A stretch of 25,950 nucleotides of DNA from UBA1227 sp964539045 (GTDB taxonomy: Bacteria; Bacillota; Clostridia; Oscillospirales; Acutalibacteraceae): assembly GCA_964539045.1 (NCBI GenBank), contig CAZIHW010000147.1, positions 1 to 25,950 of the forward strand, written 5' to 3'. The translations under genes were made by a program, and so were the position numbers. Within the stretch, counting starts at the first letter, position 1. Every line of letters starts with the position of its first letter. Below the pieces are notes generated by a model. It was not told the DNA's origin, ran no database searches, and saw only the letters and a program-made list of their open reading frames with translations. Positions 1-8,070 of the stretch are shown piece after piece.

Positions 1-64
1 TGTCCTCTCGTCTGTATACTATCTCCTCGGCTATGCCGTAAAGATCTTCCATTCCGTCCGTCAT
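1..64 (-). CDS. recD2: Probable RecD2-type ATP-dependent DNA helicase, N-terminal fragment
   Basis: Only the first 21 codons are inside the window and the gene continues past position 1. The visible N-terminus reads MTDGMEDLYGIAEEIVYRRE. It resembles the start of RecD2 (SF1B) helicases, where a short lead is followed by a G-x-[VA]-E-x-I-[VI]-[YF]-R-x-E-[DN] pattern in the first OB-like segment. The ATG at 62-64 is preceded by an AGGTGAT ribosome binding site a few bases upstream; the internal ATG at residue 5 is farther from it and less likely. The gene lies downstream of rnpB on the same strand. Known for the family: 5'-3' helicase in DNA repair. The assignment rests on about 20 residues, so it is tentative. 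Confidence 0.45.
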   Translation of the reverse strand, partial: MTDGMEDLYGIAEEIVYRRED

Positions 65-95
65 CGTATCACCTGCTTTCTTTAGTAAAATTTAA

Positions 96-123
96 AATTC
101 AACTTCATCTATGAAATTGAATT
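96..123 (-). terminator. AT-rich hairpin between rnpB and the recD2-like gene
   Basis: Arms at 96-108 and 111-123 are inverted repeats of 13 bp with one mismatch and a 2-nt loop. On the minus strand the hairpin is followed by TTAAATTTTA. The right arm also contributes to a perfect 17-bp palindrome at 111-127. It could be a second, weak terminator after rnpB or an operator/attenuator for the downstream helicase gene. Confidence 0.35.
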
Positions 124-144
124 TCATTTCCCTATGTCGCGAAA

Positions 145-170
145 GAAGGGCGCGTTTGTTCGCACCCTTC
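145..170 (-). terminator. Hairpin terminator downstream of rnpB
   Basis: On the minus strand a 10-bp stem (GAAGGGTGCG with CGCGCCCTTC, one G-U pair, 6-nt loop) lies about 12 nt past the RNase P RNA 3' end and is followed by TTTC. The U-tract is short, so it could also act partly as a 3' processing or stability element. Confidence 0.55.
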
Positions 171-181
171 CATCATATATA

Positions 182-521
182 CGTGATAGGATCTGTAAGC
201 CGAGTTCTGTCTTTTAAGGCAATCATCTATCTAGACTGTACATTGCTATACAGTTCAAGCCACCCTTCTGCTTTAAACGGCCGAGCAAGCCTATGCAAGT
301 CGGTGTTGCTCCGGATAGGGTTTACATGGCCACGATGTCTCCACCGTGCCGGTGAGCTCTTACCTCGCCTTTCCACCCTTACCGACAAAGTCGGCGGTAT
401 CTCTCTGTTGCACTTTCCCTAGGGTCACCCCCGGCGGTCGTTAACCGTTATCCTGCTCTTTGGGGCTCGGACTTTCCTCTCGTATACGCTGTATACCAGC
501 GACTGCCCAATCCAATCACAG
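182..521 (-). ncRNA. rnpB: RNase P RNA (bacterial class A type)
   Basis: This is the catalytic RNA of ribonuclease P, which removes the 5' leader from pre-tRNAs. On the minus strand the universal 5' block GAGGAAAGTCCGAGC is at about 465-479 and the universal 3' block ACAGAACTCGGCTTACAG at about 193-210. The terminal P1 helix forms between 510-519 and 183-192 (9 of 10 pairs), which defines the ends to within a few bases. The length of about 340 nt fits the family. A promoter with a 17-bp spacer lies directly upstream (526-554) and a hairpin terminator follows. A 103-codon open frame on the opposite strand (111-422) is only a shadow of this RNA. Confidence 0.96.
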
Positions 522-525
522 CGTT

Positions 526-554
526 ATTTTAACTTTTCCTCTTGTAAAAATCAA
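526..554 (-). promoter_or_regulatory. Sigma-A-type promoter of rnpB
   Basis: Minus strand: -35 TTGATT (549-554), 17-bp spacer, -10 TAAAAT (526-531). The predicted start is at about 519-521, which coincides with the start of the P1 helix of RNase P RNA. Confidence 0.7.
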
Positions 555-570
555 GAACAAGTCGTAAAAT
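542..570 (+). promoter_or_regulatory. Sigma-A-type promoter of the LCP gene
   Basis: Plus strand: -35 TTGTAA (542-547), 17-bp spacer, -10 TAAAAT (565-570). It is interleaved with the opposing rnpB promoter: the two -35 boxes are one base apart on opposite strands, so the polymerase sites overlap. Confidence 0.6.
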
Positions 571-604
571 GTAACAATCTTGTGATGTAAGGAGGAAGCT
601 ATAA

Positions 605-1837
605 TTGGGATCTATGAATTTTAACAAAAATGCCGGAAGACCTGAGAGAGCTTCACGCAGAAGCGACGGCTATGAAGAAATTTTCGAAGATATTAGTAGC
701 TTCAGTGAGAATTATGTTGAAGATGAATATGAAGATATAAGCAGCGGACGGGATATGTTCGCAGATGACTATGAAGATATCTCTTCTTTTTCGGGGGAAA
801 ACGGAAGAGGAAAAAAGAGCAGAGGCAATGTACCGGTAGAAAGAGTTCAAAGAAGGCCTCGGAAGAAGAAAAAGCGCAGAAAAATCATGAAGGGCATATT
901 CGCCTGTCTCCTGATTTGCATATGTGCCCTGGGCATTTTCGTATATGGTATGATGGGAAAATTGAATCAAAAAGATGATACCCACGTGAACCAATATATA
1001 TCGGATGACCAATTGTACTCGGATAAAAATGTGATGAATATACTGCTCCTCGGAGTTGATGCCAGAGAGGGTGAGGACGCATCACGATCTGATACCATGA
1101 TGCTCATTTCTCTTGACAAGACGTATCAGAAAATAAAGCTGACATCATTTCTTAGAGACAGCTACGTTGAAATCCCGGGCAGTGGCTGGAACAAACTGAA
1201 TGCCTCGTGTTCACAGGGCGGAGTTAACCTCGTGCGTGATACCATTGAGTACAATTACAAAATTAAGATAGATAACTATATGATGGTTGATTTCAAGGCT
1301 TTTGAAGAGCTTATTGACGCCCTCGGCGGCGTTGATGTTGAAGTTACGGAAAAAGAGGCAAGTTACCTTAACAGAACATGGTTCAGATGGTCACTGACCG
1401 GCAACGAACTTCACTTTGACTCAGGTGAAGCCGTACACCTTGACGGAGAGCAGGCATTGATGTTCTGCAGAATCAGGAAGCTCGACTCGGACTTCTACAG
1501 AACCGAAAGACAGCGAAGGACTATCTCCGCTGTAAAGCAGGAACTGATGAACACAAATCCAACCGAGATTATGAGTATAGCAAACAATGTACTTCCGCTG
1601 ATTGAGACTGATATCTCATCCACTAAGATGAGTAAGCTTTGTCTCGAAGCAGTAACAAGATATCTAAAATACGATATGGCATCACAGAGCATACCGGCGG
1701 ACGGTACCTGGCACAGTGAGAGGCTGGCCTGCGGCGATTCACTAGTCTTTGATATAGACGAAAACGCAGAAATAATCCATAACTATATATACAACGATGT
1801 ATACGAGGGCAAGGAAAACACAACTGTGGCGCAATAA
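605..1837 (+). CDS. LytR-CpsA-Psr (LCP) family cell-envelope glycopolymer ligase
   Basis: 410 residues. LCP enzymes attach undecaprenyl-phosphate-linked glycopolymers such as teichoic acids or capsule to peptidoglycan outside the membrane. The order is an acidic cytoplasmic N-terminus (about 1-70), a very basic stretch (about 71-96, RRPRKKKKRRK), one transmembrane segment (about 97-117) and the extracellular LCP domain (about 144-320). Family motifs include NILLLGVDAR, RSDTMMLISL, the LRD near residue 184, a VDF-x-AF-x-x-LIDALGGVDV segment and the C-terminal R-x-R...R-x-x-RQRR region. The N-terminus holds three EDISS motifs at residues 28-32, 43-47 and 57-61, which is unusual. I chose the TTG at 605 because GGAGG (591-595) is 9 nt upstream; the next ATG (614) is 18 nt away. 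The function class is firm; the particular glycopolymer is unknown. Confidence 0.9.
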   Translation: MGSMNFNKNAGRPERASRRSDGYEEIFEDISSFSENYVEDEYEDISSGRDMFADDYEDISSFSGENGRGKKSRGNVPVERVQRRPRKKKKRRKIMKGIFACLLICICALGIFVYGMMGKLNQKDDTHVNQYISDDQLYSDKNVMNILLLGVDAREGEDASRSDTMMLISLDKTYQKIKLTSFLRDSYVEIPGSGWNKLNASCSQGGVNLVRDTIEYNYKIKIDNYMMVDFKAFEELIDALGGVDVEVTEKEASYLNRTWFRWSLTGNELHFDSGEAVHLDGEQALMFCRIRKLDSDFYRTERQRRTISAVKQELMNTNPTEIMSIANNVLPLIETDISSTKMSKLCLEAVTRYLKYDMASQSIPADGTWHSERLACGDSLVFDIDENAEIIHNYIYNDVYEGKENTTVAQ

Positions 1838-1955
1838 AGGAGCATTGAGATTCGCTTTACTTTTCAGCTGTTTTTTGCTAATATAGACTCGTGCTTGTAT
1901 GCATTTAGCCTGACGGCGCGAATTTTATTATAAAATACGGAAGGGATGTGAATAT

Positions 1956-2588
1956 ATGGCTGCTAAAGTCGAAGAACGCAAAAAACCAAGTAAACCGTTC
2001 ATGGCTTTTGTTATCATCTTATACAACTTAGCAAACCTTGTTGTATTGATATCCATACTTTTACACCTTCCCTTTATAATTGACACTGTCGACTTCGGAA
2101 GTGTACAGCATATAGTCGATTATGTAAGAAAAATCTATTACCACTTTAACTTAATCGCCTCATTTGTGGAACTGATTTGCATCCTCTCTATTTATGCGGT
2201 TTGGGGCACCAGAGGATTCCCATCCACTTTATCCCTTATCGCATCCCTTTACAACTTTATCGTTTGTACCGGATTCGCTTTACTCATGTATATAACCGAT
2301 ATGAGAGAGATATACGCCTACTTCCAAATCATTTTTCTTATACCGATTATCACTATTTTTCTTTCTTCGGTATTTCTCATTGACGACTTTTTCGATTTGC
2401 TCAGAGGCAAGTTTAAATTTGAAAATCGGACTGAAGAGAAAAAGAAGAAGGTAAAAGGCGAGCTTAAGGCCGCTGAGAATCCTAATAAGGATGTTATTGT
2501 AAGCCCCGCAGAATCTATACACCTCCAGCAAAATGTTATATCAAGTGCCGCTGAGAAGGCAGTCCCCTCAATAGGAAAGAAAAAATAA
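1956..2588 (+). CDS. Small membrane protein with four predicted helices, unknown function
   Basis: 210 residues. I do not recognise the family. Hydrophobic segments are at about 16-42, 63-83, 90-113 and 119-143, so both ends probably face the cytoplasm. The tail from about residue 150 is highly charged (a run of EEKKKKVKGELK) and looks disordered. The ATG at 1956 has only a weak purine-rich site (GGAAGGGA) upstream. It lies 118 bp after the LCP gene on the same strand with no clear terminator between them, and a strong terminator follows, so it may be the last gene of an LCP transcript. An envelope-related role is only an inference from position. Confidence 0.75.
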   Translation: MAAKVEERKKPSKPFMAFVIILYNLANLVVLISILLHLPFIIDTVDFGSVQHIVDYVRKIYYHFNLIASFVELICILSIYAVWGTRGFPSTLSLIASLYNFIVCTGFALLMYITDMREIYAYFQIIFLIPIITIFLSSVFLIDDFFDLLRGKFKFENRTEEKKKKVKGELKAAENPNKDVIVSPAESIHLQQNVISSAAEKAVPSIGKKK

Positions 2589-2594
2589 AGAACA

Positions 2595-2630
2595 AACGCC
2601 GTCTTGAAAATTTTTCAAGATGGCGTTTTT
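2595..2630 (+). terminator. Bidirectional intrinsic terminator
   Basis: A 14-16-bp stem with one G-U pair (AACGCCGTCTTGAAAA paired with its complement ending GGCGTT) is followed by TTTTTATT on the plus strand. It ends the small membrane-protein gene and lies just past the end of the opposing hemW gene, so it probably serves both. Confidence 0.85.
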
Positions 2631-2656
2631 ATTATCTCAAAACAGTATTTCAAAAT
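2631..2656. repeat. Two-copy 13-bp tandem repeat spanning the hemW stop codon
   Basis: Copies at 2631-2643 and 2644-2656 match at 10 of 13 positions. The hemW stop (2650-2652) lies inside the second copy in window coordinates, which is the first copy read on the hemW strand. Confidence 0.45.
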
Positions 2657-3762
2657 AAGAGTTCGGAGATTATATAGTTTGATACCAAAAATCCGCTCCG
2701 GGTCAGGCGTAAGCCTTTATCGTCAAGCTGCAGATAGTTGCAAAACTTCGGCTGTTTTGCCCGCTCTATCGTTTCAGGCTTTAACAAACTCAGATCTTTT
2801 ATTCCGTCTTTAAGGCGAAGTGAAAGCATTAGTTTTTCATTGTAATCTCCGCCCTTCCCGTCGTAAGTCCACGTAGGAAAGTTCTCCCCGGAAACAGAAT
2901 TTTCTATGAAACTATCTATATCCTTTTCAAAGTAAAATCTACTGCCGTTTATAAACGAATGCGCAGCGGGACCTATACCCAGATACTCTTCGCAATTCCA
3001 ATATTTAAGGTTATGTCTGCTCTCAAACCCCGGCTTTGCGAAATTGGATATTTCATATTGATAAAATCCCGCATTTTCACACATATCACATGTCGTCTCG
3101 TATAAATTGCACACCTCATCTTCGTTCGGGAGAGCAAGAATCGACTTGCGTTTGTAAAAGTTCGTACCCTCTTCGATTTTAAGTATGTATGCGCTCAGAT
3201 GTGATATCTCAGAAGAAAAGCAGAAATTCAATGTATCGATAATACCCGCCTGCGTTTGTTCAGGTATGCCCAGCATAACATCAAGGCTTATGTTATCTAT
3301 TCCGGAATTACGAACCACGTCTATGGCCTTGCTTACGCCACTTCGGTCTGATATCCTTCCGAGGAGCTTTCGTTCTTCATCTACAGCGGACTGCAATCCC
3401 AGAGAAACCCTGTTTACGCCTGCATCGGCAACTATAGGAATAAACACTTCAAGATTTGAAGACGGATTACATTCAACAGTTATCTCAGGATTATGTGAAA
3501 CATAAAAGTTTTCCCGTATGCAATCCAAAATTTCGGCTATATATATTCCGTCCATTGCGGAAGGTGTACCCCCGCCGAAGTAAATTGTATCTACTATATA
3601 TTTATCTCTTCCGAGAAAATGTGAAAAAGAGGCAGTGGTTTTAACTACTGCCTCTGTGTATTTTTTCATAAGAGCATCATCAACACGTACTTTGTAGAAG
3701 TCACAATAAGGACAAAAGCTCTTGCAAAAAGGTATGTGGATATAGAGCCCGAGCGGTCTCAT
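2650..3762 (-). CDS. hemW: HemW-type radical SAM heme chaperone
   Basis: 370 residues from the chosen start, close to the usual 370-390. HemW is a radical SAM protein related to coproporphyrinogen dehydrogenase HemN but thought to act as a heme chaperone. The 4Fe-4S motif CxxxCxxC is at Cys13, Cys17 and Cys20 (HIPFCKSFCPYCDFYK), and the HNLKYW motif typical of HemW rather than HemN is present. A longer frame upstream (to 3822) exists, but it would run into lepA. The ATG at 3762 has AGAGGTG a few bases upstream, overlapping the lepA stop (3773-3775), which fits translational coupling. It is the last gene of the minus-strand run. The lepA-hemW pairing is common in Firmicutes. Confidence 0.92.
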   Translation of the reverse strand: MRPLGLYIHIPFCKSFCPYCDFYKVRVDDALMKKYTEAVVKTTASFSHFLGRDKYIVDTIYFGGGTPSAMDGIYIAEILDCIRENFYVSHNPEITVECNPSSNLEVFIPIVADAGVNRVSLGLQSAVDEERKLLGRISDRSGVSKAIDVVRNSGIDNISLDVMLGIPEQTQAGIIDTLNFCFSSEISHLSAYILKIEEGTNFYKRKSILALPNEDEVCNLYETTCDMCENAGFYQYEISNFAKPGFESRHNLKYWNCEEYLGIGPAAHSFINGSRFYFEKDIDSFIENSVSGENFPTWTYDGKGGDYNEKLMLSLRLKDGIKDLSLLKPETIERAKQPKFCNYLQLDDKGLRLTRSGFLVSNYIISELLF

Positions 3763-3772
3763 ATAAACACCT

Positions 3773-5581
3773 CTAGTCATCCAGCTTAAGCACTGCCATA
3801 AACGCTTCCTGAGGAACCTCAACGCTACCGAACTGTCTCATGCGCTTCTTTCCTTCTTTTTGCTTTTCAAGCAGCTTTTTCTTTCTCGTTATATCGCCGC
3901 CGTAGCACTTTGCAAGGACATCCTTACGCATAGCTTTTACGGTTTCACGGGCTATTACTTTTCCGCCTATAGCCATTTGGATAGGTATCTCAAACAGCTG
4001 TCTCGGTATATTGTCCTTGAGCTTTTCAGCTATTTTTCTCGCCTTATTATAGGCTTTTTCCTGATGAATAATGAATGACAATGCATCTATCTGGTCACCG
4101 TTAAGCAAAACATCAAGTTTTACAAGTTCTGACTCAGCATAGCCCTTGATTTCATAGTCAAAAGACGCATATCCTCTGGTTCTGGACTTAAGCACATCAA
4201 AGAAATCATAGATTATCTCATTTAACGGCAATTCATAGTGTATATCAACACGGTCAGCCGCGAGATACTGCATGTCTTTAAAAACGCCCCTGCGTTCCTG
4301 GCACAAATCCATTATCGCACCCACGTAGTCCGGCGGAGCATATATGTGCGCATTGGTTATAGGCTCATGTGCACATTTTATAGTACCCGGATCAGGGTAG
4401 TTACAAGGATTATCTATCTCTACCATTTCTCCGCTATTCAGGTAAATCTTATAAATAACGCTCGGAATCGTTGTAACCAGGTCAAGATCATATTCACGTT
4501 CGAGCCGTTCCTGTATAATCTCAAGATGTAAAAGACCCAGGAAGCCGCATCTGAAGCCGAATCCTAAAGCACCCGAAGTCTCCGGTTCAAAAGAGAGCGC
4601 AGCATCATTGAGTTGAAGTTTAGCCAAAGCTTCTTTCAGCGCCTCATAATCTGCTCCGTCCGCAGGATAAATACCGCAGAAAACCATGGGATTTACCTTC
4701 CTGTAACCGGGGAGAGCTTCAGCGGCAGGCCTGTCCGCTAAAGTAATTGTATCTCCGACCCTTGCCTCTGATACAGTCTTTATAGATGCTGTTATGTAGC
4801 CTACTTCCCCTGCTTTCAGGCAAGAGGTAGGTTCCATGGATGTGGCCCTCATATATCCGACTTCAACAACATTAAATTGCGCACCGGTCGCCATCATGCT
4901 CATGGTGTCTCCGACTTTTATAGTGCCGTCAACTATACGAACATATACTATAACGCCTTTATAACTGTCATACACTGAGTCGAAAATCAAGGCCTTGAGC
5001 GGCGCATTTTCGTCCCCTTCCGGTGCCGGTACGGTTTTGACTATCTGTTCAAGTACCTGTTCTACATTTTCACCGGTCTTTGCCGAAACCCTGGGAGCTT
5101 CGGAACAATCAAGCCCTATAACATCCTCAACTTCGGCACAAACCCTGTCAGGATCCGCAGCCGGCAAATCTATCTTATTTATAACAGGACAGATCTCCAG
5201 GTCATGATCAAGCGCCAAATATGTATTGGCAAGAGTCTGCGCCTCTATACCCTGCGTAGAGTCAACTATCAAAACCGCGCCCTCACAGGCTGCGAGCGAT
5301 CTTGAAACCTCATAGTTAAAGTCAACATGGCCGGGAGTATCAATCAAATTAAGCTCGTAAATCTCCCCGTTCTCCGCTTTGTAGTCAAGCTTCACGGCAT
5401 GCGCTTTTATCGTTATACCGCGTTCTCTCTCAAGATCCATATTGTCAAGCAGCTGCTCTGTCATATCCCGTTTTGCAACAGATCCTGTAAGTTCAAGCAA
5501 ACGATCGGCAAGCGTAGACTTACCGTGATCTATGTGCGCAATTATAGAAAAATTTCGTATGTTCTTTTTATAATCCGACAT
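3773..5581 (-). CDS. lepA: Elongation factor 4 (LepA) GTPase
   Basis: 602 residues, the typical EF4 length of about 600. LepA is a ribosome-associated translational GTPase linked to initiation, back-translocation and stress. The G1 motif AHIDHGKST is near residue 15, G3 DTPGHVDF near 81 and G4 NKID near 135, followed by the EF-G-like domains and the LepA-specific C-terminal domain ending in a lysine-rich segment (GGDITRKKKLLEKQKEGKKR). The ATG at 5581 is preceded by GGAG. It overlaps the end of the upstream small gene by 14 nt and is followed 10 nt later by hemW, so the three are probably cotranscribed. Confidence 0.97.
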   Translation of the reverse strand: MSDYKKNIRNFSIIAHIDHGKSTLADRLLELTGSVAKRDMTEQLLDNMDLERERGITIKAHAVKLDYKAENGEIYELNLIDTPGHVDFNYEVSRSLAACEGAVLIVDSTQGIEAQTLANTYLALDHDLEICPVINKIDLPAADPDRVCAEVEDVIGLDCSEAPRVSAKTGENVEQVLEQIVKTVPAPEGDENAPLKALIFDSVYDSYKGVIVYVRIVDGTIKVGDTMSMMATGAQFNVVEVGYMRATSMEPTSCLKAGEVGYITASIKTVSEARVGDTITLADRPAAEALPGYRKVNPMVFCGIYPADGADYEALKEALAKLQLNDAALSFEPETSGALGFGFRCGFLGLLHLEIIQERLEREYDLDLVTTIPSVIYKIYLNSGEMVEIDNPCNYPDPGTIKCAHEPITNAHIYAPPDYVGAIMDLCQERRGVFKDMQYLAADRVDIHYELPLNEIIYDFFDVLKSRTRGYASFDYEIKGYAESELVKLDVLLNGDQIDALSFIIHQEKAYNKARKIAEKLKDNIPRQLFEIPIQMAIGGKVIARETVKAMRKDVLAKCYGGDITRKKKLLEKQKEGKKRMRQFGSVEVPQEAFMAVLKLDD

Positions 5582-5837
5582 TGTATTGCTCCATTATCCA
5601 TTTTTCAGCCGATTCAATGCCGTCAGGATCGTAAGAAAACTCCTCTTTTCTCGTCCTTCCGGCTGCATCCTCCACTTCAAAGCAGTTATCTTTATATACA
5701 GCTGCTACAAAGACCTTTTCTATCTCGTCTTTTGCCAGTGGATAGAATTTATATCTGAAGTCCCCAAAGCTACCTGAGTAGGTATTGCTTTGGCACATAT
5801 AATCAAATCTCGGGAGCCTTAATTTAAACTCACTCAT
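5568..5837 (-). CDS. Small protein of unknown function upstream of lepA
   Basis: 89 residues beginning MSEFKLRLPRFDYMCQSN. There is no signal peptide or membrane segment; it is a soluble, mixed-charge, aromatic-rich protein, and I cannot assign a family. The ATG at 5837 has AAAGGGG 7 nt upstream; an in-frame TTG at 5843 would sit almost on the ribosome binding site and is rejected. The 3' end overlaps the lepA start by 14 nt, which argues that it is real and translated in the same operon. The gap to the next upstream gene (5838-5901) contains most of the four-copy 19-bp tandem repeat. Confidence 0.7.
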   Translation of the reverse strand: MSEFKLRLPRFDYMCQSNTYSGSFGDFRYKFYPLAKDEIEKVFVAAVYKDNCFEVEDAAGRTRKEEFSYDPDGIESAEKWIMEQYNVGL

Positions 5838-5854
5838 ATACAAACCCCTTTACT

Positions 5855-5930
5855 CGCAGATAACTGATTTACCCATAGATAACTAATTCACCCGCAGATA
5901 ACTAATTCACACGCAGATAACTGTTCGCTT
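5855..5930. repeat. Four-copy 19-bp tandem repeat spanning the lipoprotein gene stop codon
   Basis: Units begin at 5855, 5874, 5893 and 5912 with consensus (top strand) CGCAGATAACTAATTCACC. The fourth unit lies in the last codons of the DUF5696-like gene (stop 5902-5904) and the other three fill the spacer to the next gene. The period is exactly 19 bp, with a few substitutions per copy. It is not CRISPR-like because there are no spacers. Confidence 0.9.
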
Positions 5931-8034
5931 TTACAGTGAGATTATTGTAGGTAACATCCTTATCATTGTAGTTGACATAGATAAATGTCTCGCCGTTATA
6001 TTCTGTGCAATACAGCCCCTCCTGCAAGCACTTGCTGTCTGTCATTTTTGCATCTCTGAGATCTCCCATCACCTGGTTAAACTTTGTATAAACCTCGAGA
6101 GCCTCGGCAGTCCAATTATCGTAGTATACAGCGGAGGTTTCCGTATCCTTAGGTACATAGTCACTGTAAGTCCAGCAAAAGGCCGGGAGCGCACCGTATT
6201 CTATAGAACGAAGTATAAGATTATCCATATCCTCTGAGAGGTTCAGATATCCGCTTGAATACTCTACAGTTCCATGCAAAATCATCTGCATGAAAGGAAC
6301 AGCAGAATACGAAGAGCCAACCTTATAAGATGTCGACATCGGAATTGATGAAACAATTTTCGCGTTCTTCAGGGTATATAAATTGCCGTTCTCAACCATA
6401 AGATTCTTGTTGGTTGAGAGTGCTATAGCCTGATCAAACACATTGTCCGCCAACGCCTGCCTGTCGGTAAATCCATGGGACATATCTGAGAAGAGATAAG
6501 AGCCTGCGTCGTCTATGCAATAACCCGGAACATCATATTCTTTCATATTGTTCATAAAGGAAACAACATTTGATGTCAGCTTATTTGCTGACAGCCCTTC
6601 AAAATCAAAGTTGTCAGAAGAACCCACATATGCCTTAAGCGTATTCGGAACGGATATGTCAACCGTACCCGAAGCAACACCTCCGGCTTTATTTCCGCCG
6701 GACGCAGAGGAAATCAGGTTTACATCGATATAAAGATCAAAGCCCTGGGCAGACATATAATTCTCAAGAGCTTCAAAATCCTTCTTATCTCCGAGCTTTG
6801 ACGCAAGCTTTGCCCTGCCCAGCGTCTTCTGTTTTAATCCCCCGCTCAGCGCTCCGTCATATTTTAAAGAAATAGAATTCACACCCTTGGACTTAAGAAC
6901 CCCGGCTATATCCTCAGCGTTTTCAAAAGTTGTATAATCCGAGGTTGTACCAAACGCTTTATTAAGACAACCTATCAAGGTTACGCAAAGAGGCAATTCA
7001 TTTGCCACATCAACCGATCTGGTAGAGAGCATACCCTCTCTTACGAGCTGCTCTCTGCACATAGATGCAATTCCGCTGTATGTGGCTGCAGAACCGGATA
7101 TAAACTTATATGAAACTCCGATCTCACCGGAAAAACTCTCGTCTGCAATTAACTTATCAGAATTCGGCGTAATGTCAAAAGACGCATATACATTGCTTCC
7201 GGAAGACTTTGACGTCTGTGCTTTTATCTGTGATATAGCATCGCCCTCGGTAACAATTCCGGCAAAAGCACTGCTTGATCTCTTACAACCGAAAACCGGC
7301 ATTATAGCAGAATGTTTATTAGTCTCCGAAACCGCAAAATCAGCACCGTATGTGTCAAGCTCATATACGGCATCAGCGGCTACAGACAAATCTATAAGAC
7401 CTCCGGGCCCGTCCGGAATCAGTATGAAATCATTTTTCTCAGACTTAAAAGCCGCACCGAAGTATGGGAAAATAGAGATATCAGCTACTTTGAAATTTGA
7501 TTCGCCCGTATCAATCTTAGAGCAATCCGCCCTTACATCCAGCAAACCGTCTTCAAGTGTTACCACCAAAGTAAGCGGTATTTTAAGGCTCGGAGAATCC
7601 TTCTTTTCGCTGAAAATATAGGATATCTCTACTCCGTTTTTCAGATTTTTCACCTTTGCATTGCCGAAAGCTACCGCATTGTCCTGCGAATTGAGTATAT
7701 ACTTTGTTTCTCCGTCAGTAACCTCCATGGTAACAAGGGAGGCCCTCGTGTTGCTTTGCAGCGGCAATGTATACCAAACATATTCAGCGGTATCTTTAAG
7801 TGCCAGAGAAACGTTCTTTTCGTCGAGCAAGAGCTCATAGAGACCTGATTTTATAACAGGTTTTAAATCGCCGGCAGACTGCGTATGGAGGCTCTCATCC
7901 GGAGAGGACGGTTCCACAACCTTCAATGACTTTGAAATCTCAGTTCCGGAATTTAAACAAGCAGTAAAGCTCGCCGCAATAAATACGGCAAGCAAAACAG
8001 CAATAATTCTTTTGTGCAATTTATTTGAAAACAT
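5902..8034 (-). CDS. Putative lipoprotein, DUF5696-like
   Basis: 710 residues. A signal peptide ends in a lipobox-like FTAC with Cys26 as the probable lipidated residue, so the protein should be anchored on the outer face of the membrane. The body resembles DUF5696 proteins of Firmicutes as I remember them: an N-terminal all-beta part (LLLDEKNVSLALKD, then VWYTLP), a strand with SIFPYFGAA followed by ILIPDGPGGLIDL (about 190-215), and a C-terminal part that looks like a barrel with YIDVNL and FCWTYSD motifs. The reaction is unknown; a carbohydrate-related role is a guess. It starts 37 bp after sigF on the same strand, with GAGAGG 12 nt before the ATG, so it may be the fourth gene of the spoIIA transcript. 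The 3' end carries the 19-bp repeat. Confidence 0.7.
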   Translation of the reverse strand: MFSNKLHKRIIAVLLAVFIAASFTACLNSGTEISKSLKVVEPSSPDESLHTQSAGDLKPVIKSGLYELLLDEKNVSLALKDTAEYVWYTLPLQSNTRASLVTMEVTDGETKYILNSQDNAVAFGNAKVKNLKNGVEISYIFSEKKDSPSLKIPLTLVVTLEDGLLDVRADCSKIDTGESNFKVADISIFPYFGAAFKSEKNDFILIPDGPGGLIDLSVAADAVYELDTYGADFAVSETNKHSAIMPVFGCKRSSSAFAGIVTEGDAISQIKAQTSKSSGSNVYASFDITPNSDKLIADESFSGEIGVSYKFISGSAATYSGIASMCREQLVREGMLSTRSVDVANELPLCVTLIGCLNKAFGTTSDYTTFENAEDIAGVLKSKGVNSISLKYDGALSGGLKQKTLGRAKLASKLGDKKDFEALENYMSAQGFDLYIDVNLISSASGGNKAGGVASGTVDISVPNTLKAYVGSSDNFDFEGLSANKLTSNVVSFMNNMKEYDVPGYCIDDAGSYLFSDMSHGFTDRQALADNVFDQAIALSTNKNLMVENGNLYTLKNAKIVSSIPMSTSYKVGSSYSAVPFMQMILHGTVEYSSGYLNLSEDMDNLILRSIEYGALPAFCWTYSDYVPKDTETSAVYYDNWTAEALEVYTKFNQVMGDLRDAKMTDSKCLQEGLYCTEYNGETFIYVNYNDKDVTYNNLTVKANSYLRVN

Positions 8035-8070
8035 ATGATAAAACTACCTCTCAAAAAATACCGATATATT

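Noticed and set aside
111..422. 103-codon plus-strand open frame
   Set aside because: It lies antisense to the RNase P RNA, has no ribosome binding site and its sequence is explained by the RNA.
3763..3822. Upstream extension of hemW to 3822
   Set aside because: It would overlap lepA by 50 nt, whereas the ATG at 3762 has a good ribosome binding site and the family's normal N-terminus.
5855..5930. Possible CRISPR array
   Set aside because: The repeats are contiguous with no spacers and no cas genes are near.
7082..7621. 179-codon plus-strand open frame
   Set aside because: It is antisense within the lipoprotein gene, Ser/Pro-rich in the way shadow frames are, and has no ribosome binding site.
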